This document shows, piece after piece, positions 39,699-48,778 of a DNA stretch of 49,557 bases. Numbering within the stretch: the stretch's first letter is position 1; each line of letters opens with the position of its first letter. The notes under the pieces are model-generated. The model did not search any database. It saw only the letters and a list, made by a program, of their open reading frames with translations, and was not told the DNA's origin. The position numbers and the translations under genes were made by a program. Origin of the DNA: JBDSRX01 sp039929105 (GTDB lineage Bacteria; Patescibacteriota; Dojkabacteria; J137); NCBI GenBank assembly GCA_039929105.1, contig JBDSRX010000076.1, positions 1 through 49,557 of the forward strand, given 5' to 3'.

Positions 39699-41621
39699 TT
39701 ATTCGTTTCTAACTCTCAATACTTCCTCTAAATTAGTTACACCTTCTAAAGCTTTCATGAAGCCGTCTTGTATCATTGTAATCATTCCTTCGGAAATTGC
39801 AATATCATTAATCTGCTTTATAGTTGCCTTACTCACTATTGCTGCTGAAATTTTTTCTGACATTTTTAATGCTTCAAAGATTCCTGTTCTGCTAGTGTAA
39901 CCAGTATTGTTACATTTCGGACACCCTACAGGGTTATATAATATAACTTTATCTGTATTTTTATCGAAATGAAGCTTTAATTGATGGTCAGCACTATAGA
40001 TATTAAATTCTTTTAGGATATCTAATTCTTTATGTAGCTCTATCATCATGTCTGATCCTGCTTCATAAGATTTCTTGCAATTATTACAAAGAACTCTAAC
40101 CAAACGTTGTCCAACAACCACATTTACTGTTGAAGAGAGTAGGAATGGTTCAATCCCCATATCAAGTAAACGAATAAATGCTCCACCTGAACTATTTGTA
40201 TGAATAGTTGAAAGTACAAGTCTACCAACAAGAGCAGATTGAATAGCTAAAGAAGCTGTTTCTGAGTCTCTAATTTCTCCAACCATAATTACATCCGGAT
40301 CCTGTCTTAAAAAAGATCTCAAACCACTTGCGAAAGTTAATCCAACTTCAGGGTTAATTTGGACTTGATTTACACCATCAACTCTAATTTCAACTGGGTC
40401 TTCTAATGTCATTATATTCACATCGACATTATTAAGGATCTTTAATGCGCTAGATAATGACTGTGTTTTACCAGATCCTGTAGGTCCAGTTACTAGAATA
40501 ACTCCTTGAGTTTTCTTTAATGCTTCTTTAAATCTACTGAATGCAATTCCTCTCATGCCTAAGTCCTCTAAACTCAATGCAGTCTCCGTTTTTGCCAAAA
40601 GTCTCATTACGATCTTTTCACCATAAATACTTGGCATTATTGAAACTCTGACATCCACGACTGTTTCTTCACTTTTTACTTGAAATCTTCCATCTTGAGG
40701 TACTCTTTTTTCATCAATTTTTAAATCAGATAAAATTTTAATTCTGGCGATAACAGGACTGAGTAGAGTATTAGGAATAGTAAGACCCTCACTTAAGATA
40801 CCTCTAATTCTAAATCTAACAACAACTTTCTTTTCTCTCGGTTCTATATGAATATCAGATGCTTTATTCTTCACTCCATAATCTAAAATCATATTCACAA
40901 TTCTAATTATAGGAGCATTTTCATTATCTGAAACATTAGCATCTTGATAACTTTTATTTATATCTATTAAGTTACCTCCTACCTCTTCAAGTGCTTGTGT
41001 AACATCATTACCTATTTGAGCACCGTACTTAGTATTAATAATATTGTCAATATCATCTTCAGATGCATAATATGCTTCTACTTTTTTACCAATAATTGAT
41101 TCTAAATACTTAATTTTTTGAAGATCCAATGGATCTTTCATAGCAACTTTAACTTTAACTGGTAATTCTTCAAACACTATAGCTTGTGAAGATTTTGCAA
41201 TTTCAGCTGTAATTTTATTTAGGACATCTAAATTTATTACTAAGTCTCCAAGATCAATAAACCCAACTCCTCGCATTTCAGCGTATGTTTTTGCAAGGTC
41301 TGTTGAATTAATAACTACATGTTCTATTAGAACCTGATCGATGGGTTTGTTAGAATTAACAGATTCAAATTTAAATGCGTTATACTGATCTGTAGTAATG
41401 GTACTTCGAGCAAGCAGAGCATCTAGTACGTTTGCAATACCTCTAACAGAAACAGAGTTCTGTGGAACAGATGAGGATTTTACTGGATCTACATTTAAAG
41501 ATGGTTCCGTAACTGTTGCACGATTCAAAACCTCTTTAGTCTTTTCTAAGATATCACTTAGAGATGGAAGAGGTGCTTTAGCAGCAGGTTGTGTATTTTG
41601 AGGTTGCGAATTTGTATCCAT
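39699..41621 (-). CDS. pilB: Pilus extension ATPase PilB
   Basis: 640 residues. An N-terminal MshEN-like domain (about 50-180, with RGVGFIDL) is followed by the motor: Walker A TGPTGSGKTQ near 377, Walker B VIMVGEIRD near 443, His box STIHTNSSG. A zinc-binding part has CNNC near 515 and CPKCNNTGYTSR later. It drives pilus polymerisation with PilC. It is the first gene of the pilus operon, and an AGG at 6-8 bases before the ATG is one of the few SD-like sites seen. Confidence 0.95.
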   Translation of the reverse strand: MDTNSQPQNTQPAAKAPLPSLSDILEKTKEVLNRATVTEPSLNVDPVKSSSVPQNSVSVRGIANVLDALLARSTITTDQYNAFKFESVNSNKPIDQVLIEHVVINSTDLAKTYAEMRGVGFIDLGDLVINLDVLNKITAEIAKSSQAIVFEELPVKVKVAMKDPLDLQKIKYLESIIGKKVEAYYASEDDIDNIINTKYGAQIGNDVTQALEEVGGNLIDINKSYQDANVSDNENAPIIRIVNMILDYGVKNKASDIHIEPREKKVVVRFRIRGILSEGLTIPNTLLSPVIARIKILSDLKIDEKRVPQDGRFQVKSEETVVDVRVSIMPSIYGEKIVMRLLAKTETALSLEDLGMRGIAFSRFKEALKKTQGVILVTGPTGSGKTQSLSSALKILNNVDVNIMTLEDPVEIRVDGVNQVQINPEVGLTFASGLRSFLRQDPDVIMVGEIRDSETASLAIQSALVGRLVLSTIHTNSSGGAFIRLLDMGIEPFLLSSTVNVVVGQRLVRVLCNNCKKSYEAGSDMMIELHKELDILKEFNIYSADHQLKLHFDKNTDKVILYNPVGCPKCNNTGYTSRTGIFEALKMSEKISAAIVSKATIKQINDIAISEGMITMIQDGFMKALEGVTNLEEVLRVRNE

Positions 41622-41667
41622 TTACCTATATTGATTTTTAGACATAATATTTAACATAGACGCTATG

Positions 41668-41679
41668 TATACTATTATA
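41668..41679. promoter_or_regulatory. Divergent promoter region between pilB and holB-like genes
   Basis: On the minus strand TATAAT (41679-41674) lies about 50 bases before pilB. On the plus strand TATACT (41668-41673) lies about 20 bases before the GTG of the next gene. The two boxes abut, so the two operons could compete for polymerase. No clear -35 boxes. Confidence 0.4.
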
Positions 41680-41696
41680 TACACTTAATTAAATTT

Positions 41697-42347
41697 GTGA
41701 AAGGAAGAAATATGCTTTATCAACCCATTCTATTAGACACAAAGGGAATAGATATTTTAGAAAAAAATAATGTAGTTTTAGAAATTTCTAAAATTTATCC
41801 TGATATAGATTTAGCAGCTATTTCTGTTTTTGAAATTAGAGCTGATGGTAAAAGTATTGGAGTAGAACCCCTAAAAAGTTTTAGTAGCTGGATATGGAAT
41901 AAAAATGACGAAACAAAAATATTATTAATATTCCAAGCAGAGAAGTTAACTACAGAAGCACAGAATTCTTTATTAAAAATAATAGAGGAACCTCCAAAGG
42001 ATACATTAATAGTATTAATTTCAAAGAATACGGACACACTCCTTCAAACTATAAATTCTAGATCATTAAATATAGGAATTACATCAAAAATATCTCATAA
42101 TAAAGAGAGGCCAGAGTTCATTAATGGTAATTATGTAGATAGAACAAAGATAATTGATTCATTAACAAAAGAAGATAATTCTCGAGAAAAGGCTTTAAAG
42201 CTTGTCGAAGAATTGATAAACTATTATTTAGGTGATAAAGATAACATGTCTAAATCGGACAAATTGCTAGAAATGTACTTAGGTATAAAGATGAGTACAA
42301 ATTTAAAGTTATCATTATCTTTAGTTAACAATATAGTTAGCACATAG
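41697..42347 (+). CDS. DNA polymerase III delta'-like clamp-loader protein (HolB-like)
   Basis: 216 residues from a GTG; an ATG at 41712 is an alternative. The AAA+ part LLIFQAEKLTTEAQNSLLKIIEEPPKDTLIVLIS, with NSRSLN, is the sensor/arginine-finger region shared by delta' and DnaX (NSLLKIIEEPP). There is no Walker A, which fits delta', and the length is shorter than usual (about 330 in E. coli). It loads the sliding clamp with DnaX and HolA. It is followed by an unknown membrane protein gene. Confidence 0.82.
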   Translation: MKGRNMLYQPILLDTKGIDILEKNNVVLEISKIYPDIDLAAISVFEIRADGKSIGVEPLKSFSSWIWNKNDETKILLIFQAEKLTTEAQNSLLKIIEEPPKDTLIVLISKNTDTLLQTINSRSLNIGITSKISHNKERPEFINGNYVDRTKIIDSLTKEDNSREKALKLVEELINYYLGDKDNMSKSDKLLEMYLGIKMSTNLKLSLSLVNNIVST

Positions 42348-42374
42348 AATATTTTTACTTATTATTTATAGTTT

Positions 42375-42947
42375 ATGAAGAAGTTAGCCTTTGTGATTTA
42401 CGCATGGGGAAGCACATTGTTGTTTGCTTTTATTATTTATTGGCTTGCAACAGTTCCAAACTTGAGAGCTGGAGATATGGTTACAGATGAAGTAATTAAA
42501 GTTATATTTAGAATGACTTTATACGCAATATTATTTGTTCTTATATATAGATCTATAATAATTACACTTAAAACAACAGTAGATAGACTTTCAAAATGGA
42601 GATCAAGAAAAGAAGAATCAGAAGATAGTGAATTTGTTTTAATAATTGAAACTTTAGTAGTTGTTTTAGTAATTTTTGCAGCAATAGCATTTGCATTCTT
42701 CGAGCAACACGTTCAATTCTACACAAATGGTAGAAATGGTGGATCACAAGTTGTATATATTAAGAAAGATGGGATAGACACAGCATTTATTCCACAAACA
42801 GCAATTGCAGAAGCTAATAAAGGTATTCTAGTAAGTGTTATGTCTGTTCTATTAACTGCAATAGTCGTGTACAGCGTTCCAGTAATTGGAGAGCTAGAAG
42901 TCGCTATAAAGCATAAATTGGAAAGAGAATCTAAGAAAAACAAGTAA
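42375..42947 (+). CDS. Hypothetical membrane protein, four segments
   Basis: 190 residues, not recognised. Membrane segments lie at about 5-27, 44-65, 88-110 and 150-172. A charged loop of Arg/Lys/Glu (SKWRSRKEESEDSE) lies between the second and third. The C-terminus is basic (KHKLERESKKNK). It lies 27 bases after the holB-like gene, and a strong terminator hairpin follows. Confidence 0.65.
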   Translation: MKKLAFVIYAWGSTLLFAFIIYWLATVPNLRAGDMVTDEVIKVIFRMTLYAILFVLIYRSIIITLKTTVDRLSKWRSRKEESEDSEFVLIIETLVVVLVIFAAIAFAFFEQHVQFYTNGRNGGSQVVYIKKDGIDTAFIPQTAIAEANKGILVSVMSVLLTAIVVYSVPVIGELEVAIKHKLERESKKNK

Positions 42948-42957
42948 AGTAATATAA

Positions 42958-43023
42958 AAAGCCCGAAACGCAATTCTGCCTGCCTACCTCGGGAAGGTAA
43001 GCAAGAATTAAGTTCCGGGCTTT
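42958..43023 (+). terminator. Large hairpin terminator before gyrB
   Basis: AAAGCCCG (42958-42965) pairs with CGGGCTTT (43016-43023), with inner AATTCT / AGAATT and GCCTACC / GGTAAGC-like stems. It lies 10 bases after the upstream stop and may act in both directions. Confidence 0.75.
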
Positions 43024-43052
43024 ATTAACCAATATAGCTAACATTATAGGTA

Positions 43053-43080
43053 TTGACTTTTTAGCAATCTCCTTTAAAAT
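43053..43080 (+). promoter_or_regulatory. gyrB promoter giving a leaderless mRNA
   Basis: TTGACT (43053-43058), 16 bases, TAAAAT (43075-43080). The ATG at 43089 is 8 bases after the -10 box, so transcription should begin at or beside the start codon. Confidence 0.65.
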
Positions 43081-43088
43081 CTGAGGGT

Positions 43089-45014
43089 ATGTCTGATAAA
43101 GATAAAAAACAAAATAACGACTATAACGCTTCAAATATAACAGTTCTAAAAGGTTTAGAGGCTGTTAGAAAGAGACCTGCCATGTATATTGGAGGTACGG
43201 ACGAAGCTGGTTTACACCATTTGATTTGGGAAATTGTAGATAATGCCATAGACGAAGCTTTAGCTGGAGAGGCTGATTCTGCACAAGTTATTCTAAACGA
43301 AGATGGATCTGTTACTGTTCAGGATAATGGTAGAGGTATTCCTGTTGATATTCATCCAACAGAGAAGGTTAGTGCTCTTGAATTAGCTGCTACTATTCTT
43401 CATGCTGGAGGAAAATTCGATAAAAATACTTATAAAGTAAGTTCTGGATTACATGGAGTTGGACTTTCAGTAGTTAACGCATTAAGTGAATGGTGTAAGA
43501 TTGAAGTTTACAAAGGTGGAAAGATCTATACTCAAGAATATAAAATTGGTATTCCAGATTTCAAAGTAAAAGAAATTGGTAAAACAACATTATCAGGAAC
43601 AAAAGTAACATTCAAACCAGATGCTTCTATATTTAATACTGTTGTATTCAATTATAAGACTGTTGCATCTAGATTAAGACAAAATGCATATCTAAATGGA
43701 GGAATTAAATTTGAGATCATAGATAGAAGAAAAGGAGATGAAGATTACTATGCTTTCTTATTTCAAGGAGGACTTAAATCTTATATTAAACATCTAAATG
43801 CTCATGTAAAATCTCCGCAAAAGAGTATCTTCTATACTAAGAGAACACAGGATGAAATTGAAGTTGAAGTAGCTTTACAATATACAGACGATATTCAAAT
43901 CAATGAGTACGCTTATGCTAATAACGTTCCTAATGCAGACGGAGGTACACACGTATCTGGATTAAGAATGGCATTAACAAAGAGTATTAACTCTTATATG
44001 GATGAGTTTGGAACAGAAAAAGATAAAGAATTGAAATTAACAGGAGAAGATGTGAGAGAGGGAATGACTGCGGCAATTTCAGTAAAACTTTCAGAACCAC
44101 AATTTGAAGGTCAGACAAAAGGAAAATTAAATAATCAAGAAGTTACTCAAGCAGTAAGAAAAGTTGTTGAAGAAGATTTAAAAGTATTCTTAAAAGAAAA
44201 CCCATTAGAAGCAAAAGCTATTATGGGTAAGGTGATGTTGGCTAATAAAGCAAGGACAGCAGCGAAAGCAGCTAGAGATGCTGTTATTAGAAAAAGTGTA
44301 TTTGAAGGAGGAGGACTACCAGGTAAACTAGCAGACTGTTCTTCTAAAGATCCAAAGAATTCTGAATTATTAATTGTAGAAGGAGACTCAGCGGGAGGAT
44401 CTGCAAAGCAGGGTAGAGATAGACATATTCAAGCAGTGTTCCCATTAAAAGGAAAACCTTTAAATGTTGAGAAATACAGACTAGATAAAGTTCTAGCTAA
44501 TACAGAACTTAGCGATTTAATTAGAGCTTTGGGATGTGGAATCGGACAAACTATTGAAATAGAAAAGTTAAGGTATCATACTATTGTATTAATGGCCGAT
44601 GCGGATGTTGATGGAAACCATATTAATACATTGTTATTAACATTGTTTTATAGATATCTAAGACCAGTAATAGAAGGTGGTCACTTATATATTTCTCAAC
44701 CACCATTATTTAAAGTGATCTTCTCTGCAAATGATTTTGTTTGGGTTAAAGATGATGCTGCTAAGGAGAAATTATTGAAGGAAAGAAAACCAACAAAACC
44801 ACCAGTGGTGCAAAGATTTAAGGGTTTGGGTGAAATGAATCCTCAACAATTGTGGGAAACTACTTTAGATCCTAAAACTAGACTAATGAAGAGAGTATTT
44901 ATAGAGGATGCAGAAGAAGCAAATAGAATGTTTGATGTATTAATGGGTGAAGAAGTAGCACCAAGAAGAAAGTTTATCGAAATGTATTCAGAAGAAGCAC
45001 AATTAGACTATTAA
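43089..45014 (+). CDS. gyrB: DNA gyrase subunit B
   Basis: 641 residues, the usual size. GHKL ATPase site: EIVDNAIDEAL near 50, DNGRGIPV, and GLHGVGLSVVNAL near 120. The transducer and TOPRIM parts include EGDSAGGSAKQGRDRHIQAV near 432 and DADVDGNHI near 503. The C-terminal end PQQLWETTLDP is normal. GyrB supplies ATP-driven strand passage with GyrA. gyrA follows 13 bases later. Confidence 0.97.
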   Translation: MSDKDKKQNNDYNASNITVLKGLEAVRKRPAMYIGGTDEAGLHHLIWEIVDNAIDEALAGEADSAQVILNEDGSVTVQDNGRGIPVDIHPTEKVSALELAATILHAGGKFDKNTYKVSSGLHGVGLSVVNALSEWCKIEVYKGGKIYTQEYKIGIPDFKVKEIGKTTLSGTKVTFKPDASIFNTVVFNYKTVASRLRQNAYLNGGIKFEIIDRRKGDEDYYAFLFQGGLKSYIKHLNAHVKSPQKSIFYTKRTQDEIEVEVALQYTDDIQINEYAYANNVPNADGGTHVSGLRMALTKSINSYMDEFGTEKDKELKLTGEDVREGMTAAISVKLSEPQFEGQTKGKLNNQEVTQAVRKVVEEDLKVFLKENPLEAKAIMGKVMLANKARTAAKAARDAVIRKSVFEGGGLPGKLADCSSKDPKNSELLIVEGDSAGGSAKQGRDRHIQAVFPLKGKPLNVEKYRLDKVLANTELSDLIRALGCGIGQTIEIEKLRYHTIVLMADADVDGNHINTLLLTLFYRYLRPVIEGGHLYISQPPLFKVIFSANDFVWVKDDAAKEKLLKERKPTKPPVVQRFKGLGEMNPQQLWETTLDPKTRLMKRVFIEDAEEANRMFDVLMGEEVAPRRKFIEMYSEEAQLDY

Positions 45015-45027
45015 AATCATATTAATC

Positions 45028-47685
45028 ATGGCAGACGAAGGAAAATTAAAAGACAATAACGAAGATCTAGCATTAGATTCAACTGTGCCAGCTCTTCACG
45101 AAGCAGAAGGATCTGTCCAAGGAGGAATTGTTACAGAACTTAAGCAAAGTTATATCAACTACGCCATGAGCGTTATTGTTGCTAGAGCTTTGCCTGAGGT
45201 TAGAGATGGACTTAAACCAGTTCAACGAAGAATTCTTTATGCTATGTATAAGATGGGTATTATGCCTGGATCTGCATATAAGAAGGTTGCAAGAATTTCT
45301 GGAGAAACTATGGGTAAATACCATCCTCACGGAGACGCATCTATTAACGATGCTCTTGTTAGAATGGCACAAGACTTTAACCTTAGATATCCTTTAATTG
45401 ATGGACAAGGAAACTTCGGATCTATTGATGGAGACTCTGCAGCTGCTGCTAGATACATTGAGGCAAGACTTGCAAAAGTTGGAGCTAAGATGCTTGAAGG
45501 AGTAGAGCATACAGTTAACTATTTACCTAACTACGACGAAAACGAAATCGAACCTGTAGTTCTACCTACAGGATTACCAAACCTTTTGATTAACGGAAGT
45601 GAAGGTATTGCAGTTGGTATGGCTACAAAAATCCCACCTCACAACTTAAATGAGGTTGTTAATGCAGTTTTGAGAACAATTGATTCTGGAAACTCATGGG
45701 ATTTTGAGAATATTAAGAAATTAGGTATTGATTATGAGAAAGACATTAAAAATATTGCTGATATTGATAAATTAAGTAAAGATAGATTCCATAAATTTGA
45801 GAGTCAAATTGAAATTAAGGAGCTTTTAAAAGATATTAAAGGACCAGACTTTCCAACTGGAGCAACAATGTATAATCAAAAAAACATTGCACAGGTTTAC
45901 GAAACGGGTAGAGGAGGAATCTTAATGAGAGCTGTCTCTCGAATAGAAGAAATGAAAGGTGGTAAATTTAGAATTATTATTTCAGAATTACCTTATCAAG
46001 TTAACAAAGCTGTTTTATTAGCTAGAATAGCTCAATTGTACAAAGATAAGAAGATTGAAGGAATTTCAGACTTAAGAGACGAGTCTAATAGAGAAGGTAT
46101 TAGAATAGTTGTTGAATTAAAGAGAGAAGCAAAACCAAAAACAGTTGAAAATCAGTTATATAAATATACAGAATTACAAAAGAACTTTAGTGCAAACATG
46201 CTTGCACTTGTTGATGGTGAACCACATGTTCTAAATCTAAGAGATTATATTCAGTATTTTATTGCTCACAGACAAGAAATTGTTATTAGAAGAAATGAGT
46301 TTGAATTAGGAAAAGCAAAAGAAAGAGAGCATATATTAGAAGGATTAATGATCGCATTAGACCATCTAGATGAGGTTATCGCTACTATTAGAAAATCTAA
46401 AGATGTAGAAGTAGCTAAAGTAAACTTAATGAAAACATTTAAGCTATCGGACATTCAAGCACAAGCTATCTTAGACATGAGACTTGCAAGACTTGCCGCT
46501 TTAGAAAGAGAGAAGATTGAACTTGAATATAAAGAAGTTTTAAAGACAATTAAAGAATTATTAAAGCTTCTTAACTCACCAGCTGAAATTCTAAACATTA
46601 TCAAAGTAGAGTTAGCTGAAATTAAAGAGAAATATGGTGATGAGAGAAGAACAAAAGTATTTAAAGGAGATGTAGACGAATTAAGCGAGGAAGATCTTAT
46701 AGTAAATGAGAAGACATTCGTAATGATTAGTACACAAGGGTATATTAAGAGAGTTAAGTACGATACTTATAGAACACAAAATAGAGGAGGATCTGGAAAG
46801 AAAGCAGTTGCTACAAAAGAAGATGATTCTGTAAGACATGTATTCGACTGTAATACTCATGATGAGATTATGTTCTTAACAAACAAAGGAAAAGTTTATA
46901 TTATGAAAGTTCATGAAATTCCAGAATATGGAGCTACAGCAAAAGGACTTCCGATTGTAAACTTAATTAATATATCGAATGGAGAATTAGTAACTTCTGT
47001 ACTTACAAAGTCTGCAAGTGGAAAGATTCTAGATGAAGATGTTGAACAAGAAGATGAAGAAGCAAAAGAGAGACAGGGTAAGGATTATAAATTCTTGTTT
47101 ATGGCTACAAAGAAGGGAGTAGTGAAGAAGACTTTATTAGAAGAATTTAATAATATTAGATCTAATGGATTAATTGCAATTACATTAACAGAAGGTGACG
47201 AATTAATCTGGGTTAAACCAACTGATGGAAAAGATCAGGTTATATTAGTTTCTAAGTTAGCTAAGTCTATACACTTCCATGAAGAAGATGTTCGTGAAAC
47301 TGGCCGATCTTCTCAAGGAGTAAGAGGAATAAAGCTAAAGCCAGAAGATGAGGTTATATCTATGGATATAATTAGAAAAGAAGAGGCTATGATGCTTACT
47401 ATTGCAGAGAATGGATTTGGTAAGATGACTGAGCTTTCTCAATTTACATTACAAAAGAGAGGTGGATCTGGAATATTTGCAGCTAGAGTTAACTCTAAGA
47501 CAGGAACATTAGTTGTTGCAAGAGTATTAGACCATCCAAATAAAGAGTTATTAATCTTAAGCGTAAAGGGACAAGCAATTAAGATACCTACAAAAGATTT
47601 ACCTTTAAGAAATAGACAAACTGCTGGAGTAACCTTGATGAGAGTTAAGGATGGTGATAAAGTAGCTGCAGTAGCTATTGTATAA
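45028..47685 (+). CDS. gyrA: DNA gyrase subunit A
   Basis: 885 residues. The catalytic Tyr143 is in AARYIEARL. The quinolone region reads HPHGDASIND, with Ala104 at the position of E. coli Ser83 and Asp108 at Asp87. Between about residues 215 and 265 there is an insertion (NIKKLGIDYEKDIKNIADID and on) before IKGPDFPTGA. The GyrA-box position reads QNRGGSG, not QRRGGKG. An acidic stretch EDVEQEDEEAKE near 670 is also unusual. GyrA wraps and breaks DNA for negative supercoiling. The atypical box raises doubt about wrapping strength. Confidence 0.95.
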   Translation: MADEGKLKDNNEDLALDSTVPALHEAEGSVQGGIVTELKQSYINYAMSVIVARALPEVRDGLKPVQRRILYAMYKMGIMPGSAYKKVARISGETMGKYHPHGDASINDALVRMAQDFNLRYPLIDGQGNFGSIDGDSAAAARYIEARLAKVGAKMLEGVEHTVNYLPNYDENEIEPVVLPTGLPNLLINGSEGIAVGMATKIPPHNLNEVVNAVLRTIDSGNSWDFENIKKLGIDYEKDIKNIADIDKLSKDRFHKFESQIEIKELLKDIKGPDFPTGATMYNQKNIAQVYETGRGGILMRAVSRIEEMKGGKFRIIISELPYQVNKAVLLARIAQLYKDKKIEGISDLRDESNREGIRIVVELKREAKPKTVENQLYKYTELQKNFSANMLALVDGEPHVLNLRDYIQYFIAHRQEIVIRRNEFELGKAKEREHILEGLMIALDHLDEVIATIRKSKDVEVAKVNLMKTFKLSDIQAQAILDMRLARLAALEREKIELEYKEVLKTIKELLKLLNSPAEILNIIKVELAEIKEKYGDERRTKVFKGDVDELSEEDLIVNEKTFVMISTQGYIKRVKYDTYRTQNRGGSGKKAVATKEDDSVRHVFDCNTHDEIMFLTNKGKVYIMKVHEIPEYGATAKGLPIVNLINISNGELVTSVLTKSASGKILDEDVEQEDEEAKERQGKDYKFLFMATKKGVVKKTLLEEFNNIRSNGLIAITLTEGDELIWVKPTDGKDQVILVSKLAKSIHFHEEDVRETGRSSQGVRGIKLKPEDEVISMDIIRKEEAMMLTIAENGFGKMTELSQFTLQKRGGSGIFAARVNSKTGTLVVARVLDHPNKELLILSVKGQAIKIPTKDLPLRNRQTAGVTLMRVKDGDKVAAVAIV

Positions 47686-47745
47686 AAACTATTGAATCAT
47701 AAAATAATTTCACAACAGAAAGAATCCCTCGAACCAGTCGCAAGA

Positions 47746-47770
47746 CCTGATTCTATAACCAGGAATCAGG
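47746..47770 (+). terminator. Hairpin after gyrA
   Basis: CCTGATTC (47746-47753) pairs with GAATCAGG (47763-47770) around a 9-base loop, 60 bases after the gyrA stop. There is no T run, so terminator function is uncertain. Confidence 0.4.
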
Positions 47771-47817
47771 AGCTTGAGCAAATCAAATGATATTTGAATT
47801 AATGATTCTAATGTCTA

Positions 47818-48015
47818 ATGGCAAAGTTAAAATTCGAACAAATTCCATCTGAGAAAGCTAAAGATATTATATTAGCTAAATTAAAGAAAGCTTTAACTTT
47901 AGATACTAGTAATCAAAAAGAGGTTTTACAAAAGATAGTTGATGACGAAGAGTTTAGACAATATGTAAATGAAATCCAAAGAAAGATACTTACTAAACAG
48001 GAACCTGCTTCTTGA
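47818..48015 (+). CDS. Small hypothetical protein, helical
   Basis: 65 residues, not recognised. Predicted helices are at 10-25 (SEKAKDIILAKLKKAL) and 32-58 (NQKEVLQKIVDDEEFRQYVNEIQRKIL). It is charged and soluble. The ATG is preceded by an AT-rich leader without an SD sequence. It could be a small regulator or part of a toxin-antitoxin pair, but nothing in the sequence proves it. Confidence 0.5.
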   Translation: MAKLKFEQIPSEKAKDIILAKLKKALTLDTSNQKEVLQKIVDDEEFRQYVNEIQRKILTKQEPAS

Positions 48016-48098
48016 GATTATACTCAGTAAGCCTCATATTTCGTATAAATATTCTACAAGTTCCTATTTAATGGATACTACAAAGAGTTCCACGAGAT

Positions 48099-48608
48099 CT
48101 ATTTTAAATTCTTAGTTTTAACAAAGAAGATGTTGCCAGGATAGTTTATTCCTGTATATATTAAGTTTAAATGGCTGTTATTGACTGTGTGTATTACAAC
48201 ATCTAAATCTCCAAGCTTAGAGATTACTAAGGGATATTTTCCTTCAAGTCTAAATAAGAGTCCTATATGTTTTAGATAAAGACCATTATTATCTAGATCC
48301 GATATATCATACGAGAAATAAATAACAGCATACTCATAATCTGTAAAGTCTGGATCAGGTGACAATTCGATATTAATTGAGTCAGATTCAAGTAGCTCAC
48401 AAATTATGTTCTCAATAGGTCTAGTAAACTCATTCTTACCTTTTTCTGATAAAATAAGTTGAACATACCTAAAACAGTCAATTCCATCCTTTTCCAAAGC
48501 ACTCGCTCCGATACGAATTATCCCTAATTTTTTTAAGAAATCTTTCTGATCATCATTTAAAGAAATGCCTTCTTTTTTAGCTTTCATCCAAAATTGGAAA
48601 TCAGTCAT
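48099..48608 (-). CDS. Hypothetical protein
   Basis: 169 residues, not recognised. There is no signal peptide or membrane segment. The N-terminal third is helical (WMKAKKEGISLNDDQKDFLKK) and the middle and C-terminal part is rich in beta-strand residues (YEYAVIYFSYDISDL, YPLVISKLGDLDVVIH). It is coded on the minus strand after another unknown gene. It may share a fold with the neighbouring 184-residue protein, since both have mixed strands with VNN-type turns near the end. Confidence 0.55.
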   Translation of the reverse strand: MTDFQFWMKAKKEGISLNDDQKDFLKKLGIIRIGASALEKDGIDCFRYVQLILSEKGKNEFTRPIENIICELLESDSINIELSPDPDFTDYEYAVIYFSYDISDLDNNGLYLKHIGLLFRLEGKYPLVISKLGDLDVVIHTVNNSHLNLIYTGINYPGNIFFVKTKNLK

Positions 48609-48740
48609 TTCGAAATAACTAAGAATTTTAAATAATATATTGAGTTATTAACTTCAAATTAGCATCTCTCAGTAAAGTTGAGTCCAAGTGTAAAAGTATA
48701 GGAATACAATTAGACACCTTCTTAATTTGTAAGTCTTAAA

Positions 48741-48756
48741 TCGCGTTTAAACGCGA
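48741..48756 (-). terminator. Palindrome TCGCGTTTAAACGCGA, possible terminator
   Basis: A perfect 16-base palindrome, followed on the minus strand by TTT. It is 22 bases after the end of the minus-strand gene at 48779. Confidence 0.5.
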
Positions 48757-48778
48757 AATCTCTATAACTATTACTGCG

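Noticed and set aside
43020..43090. Replication origin next to gyrB
   Set aside because: No dnaA, dnaN or recF nearby and no cluster of DnaA boxes was seen. The hairpin there is a terminator.
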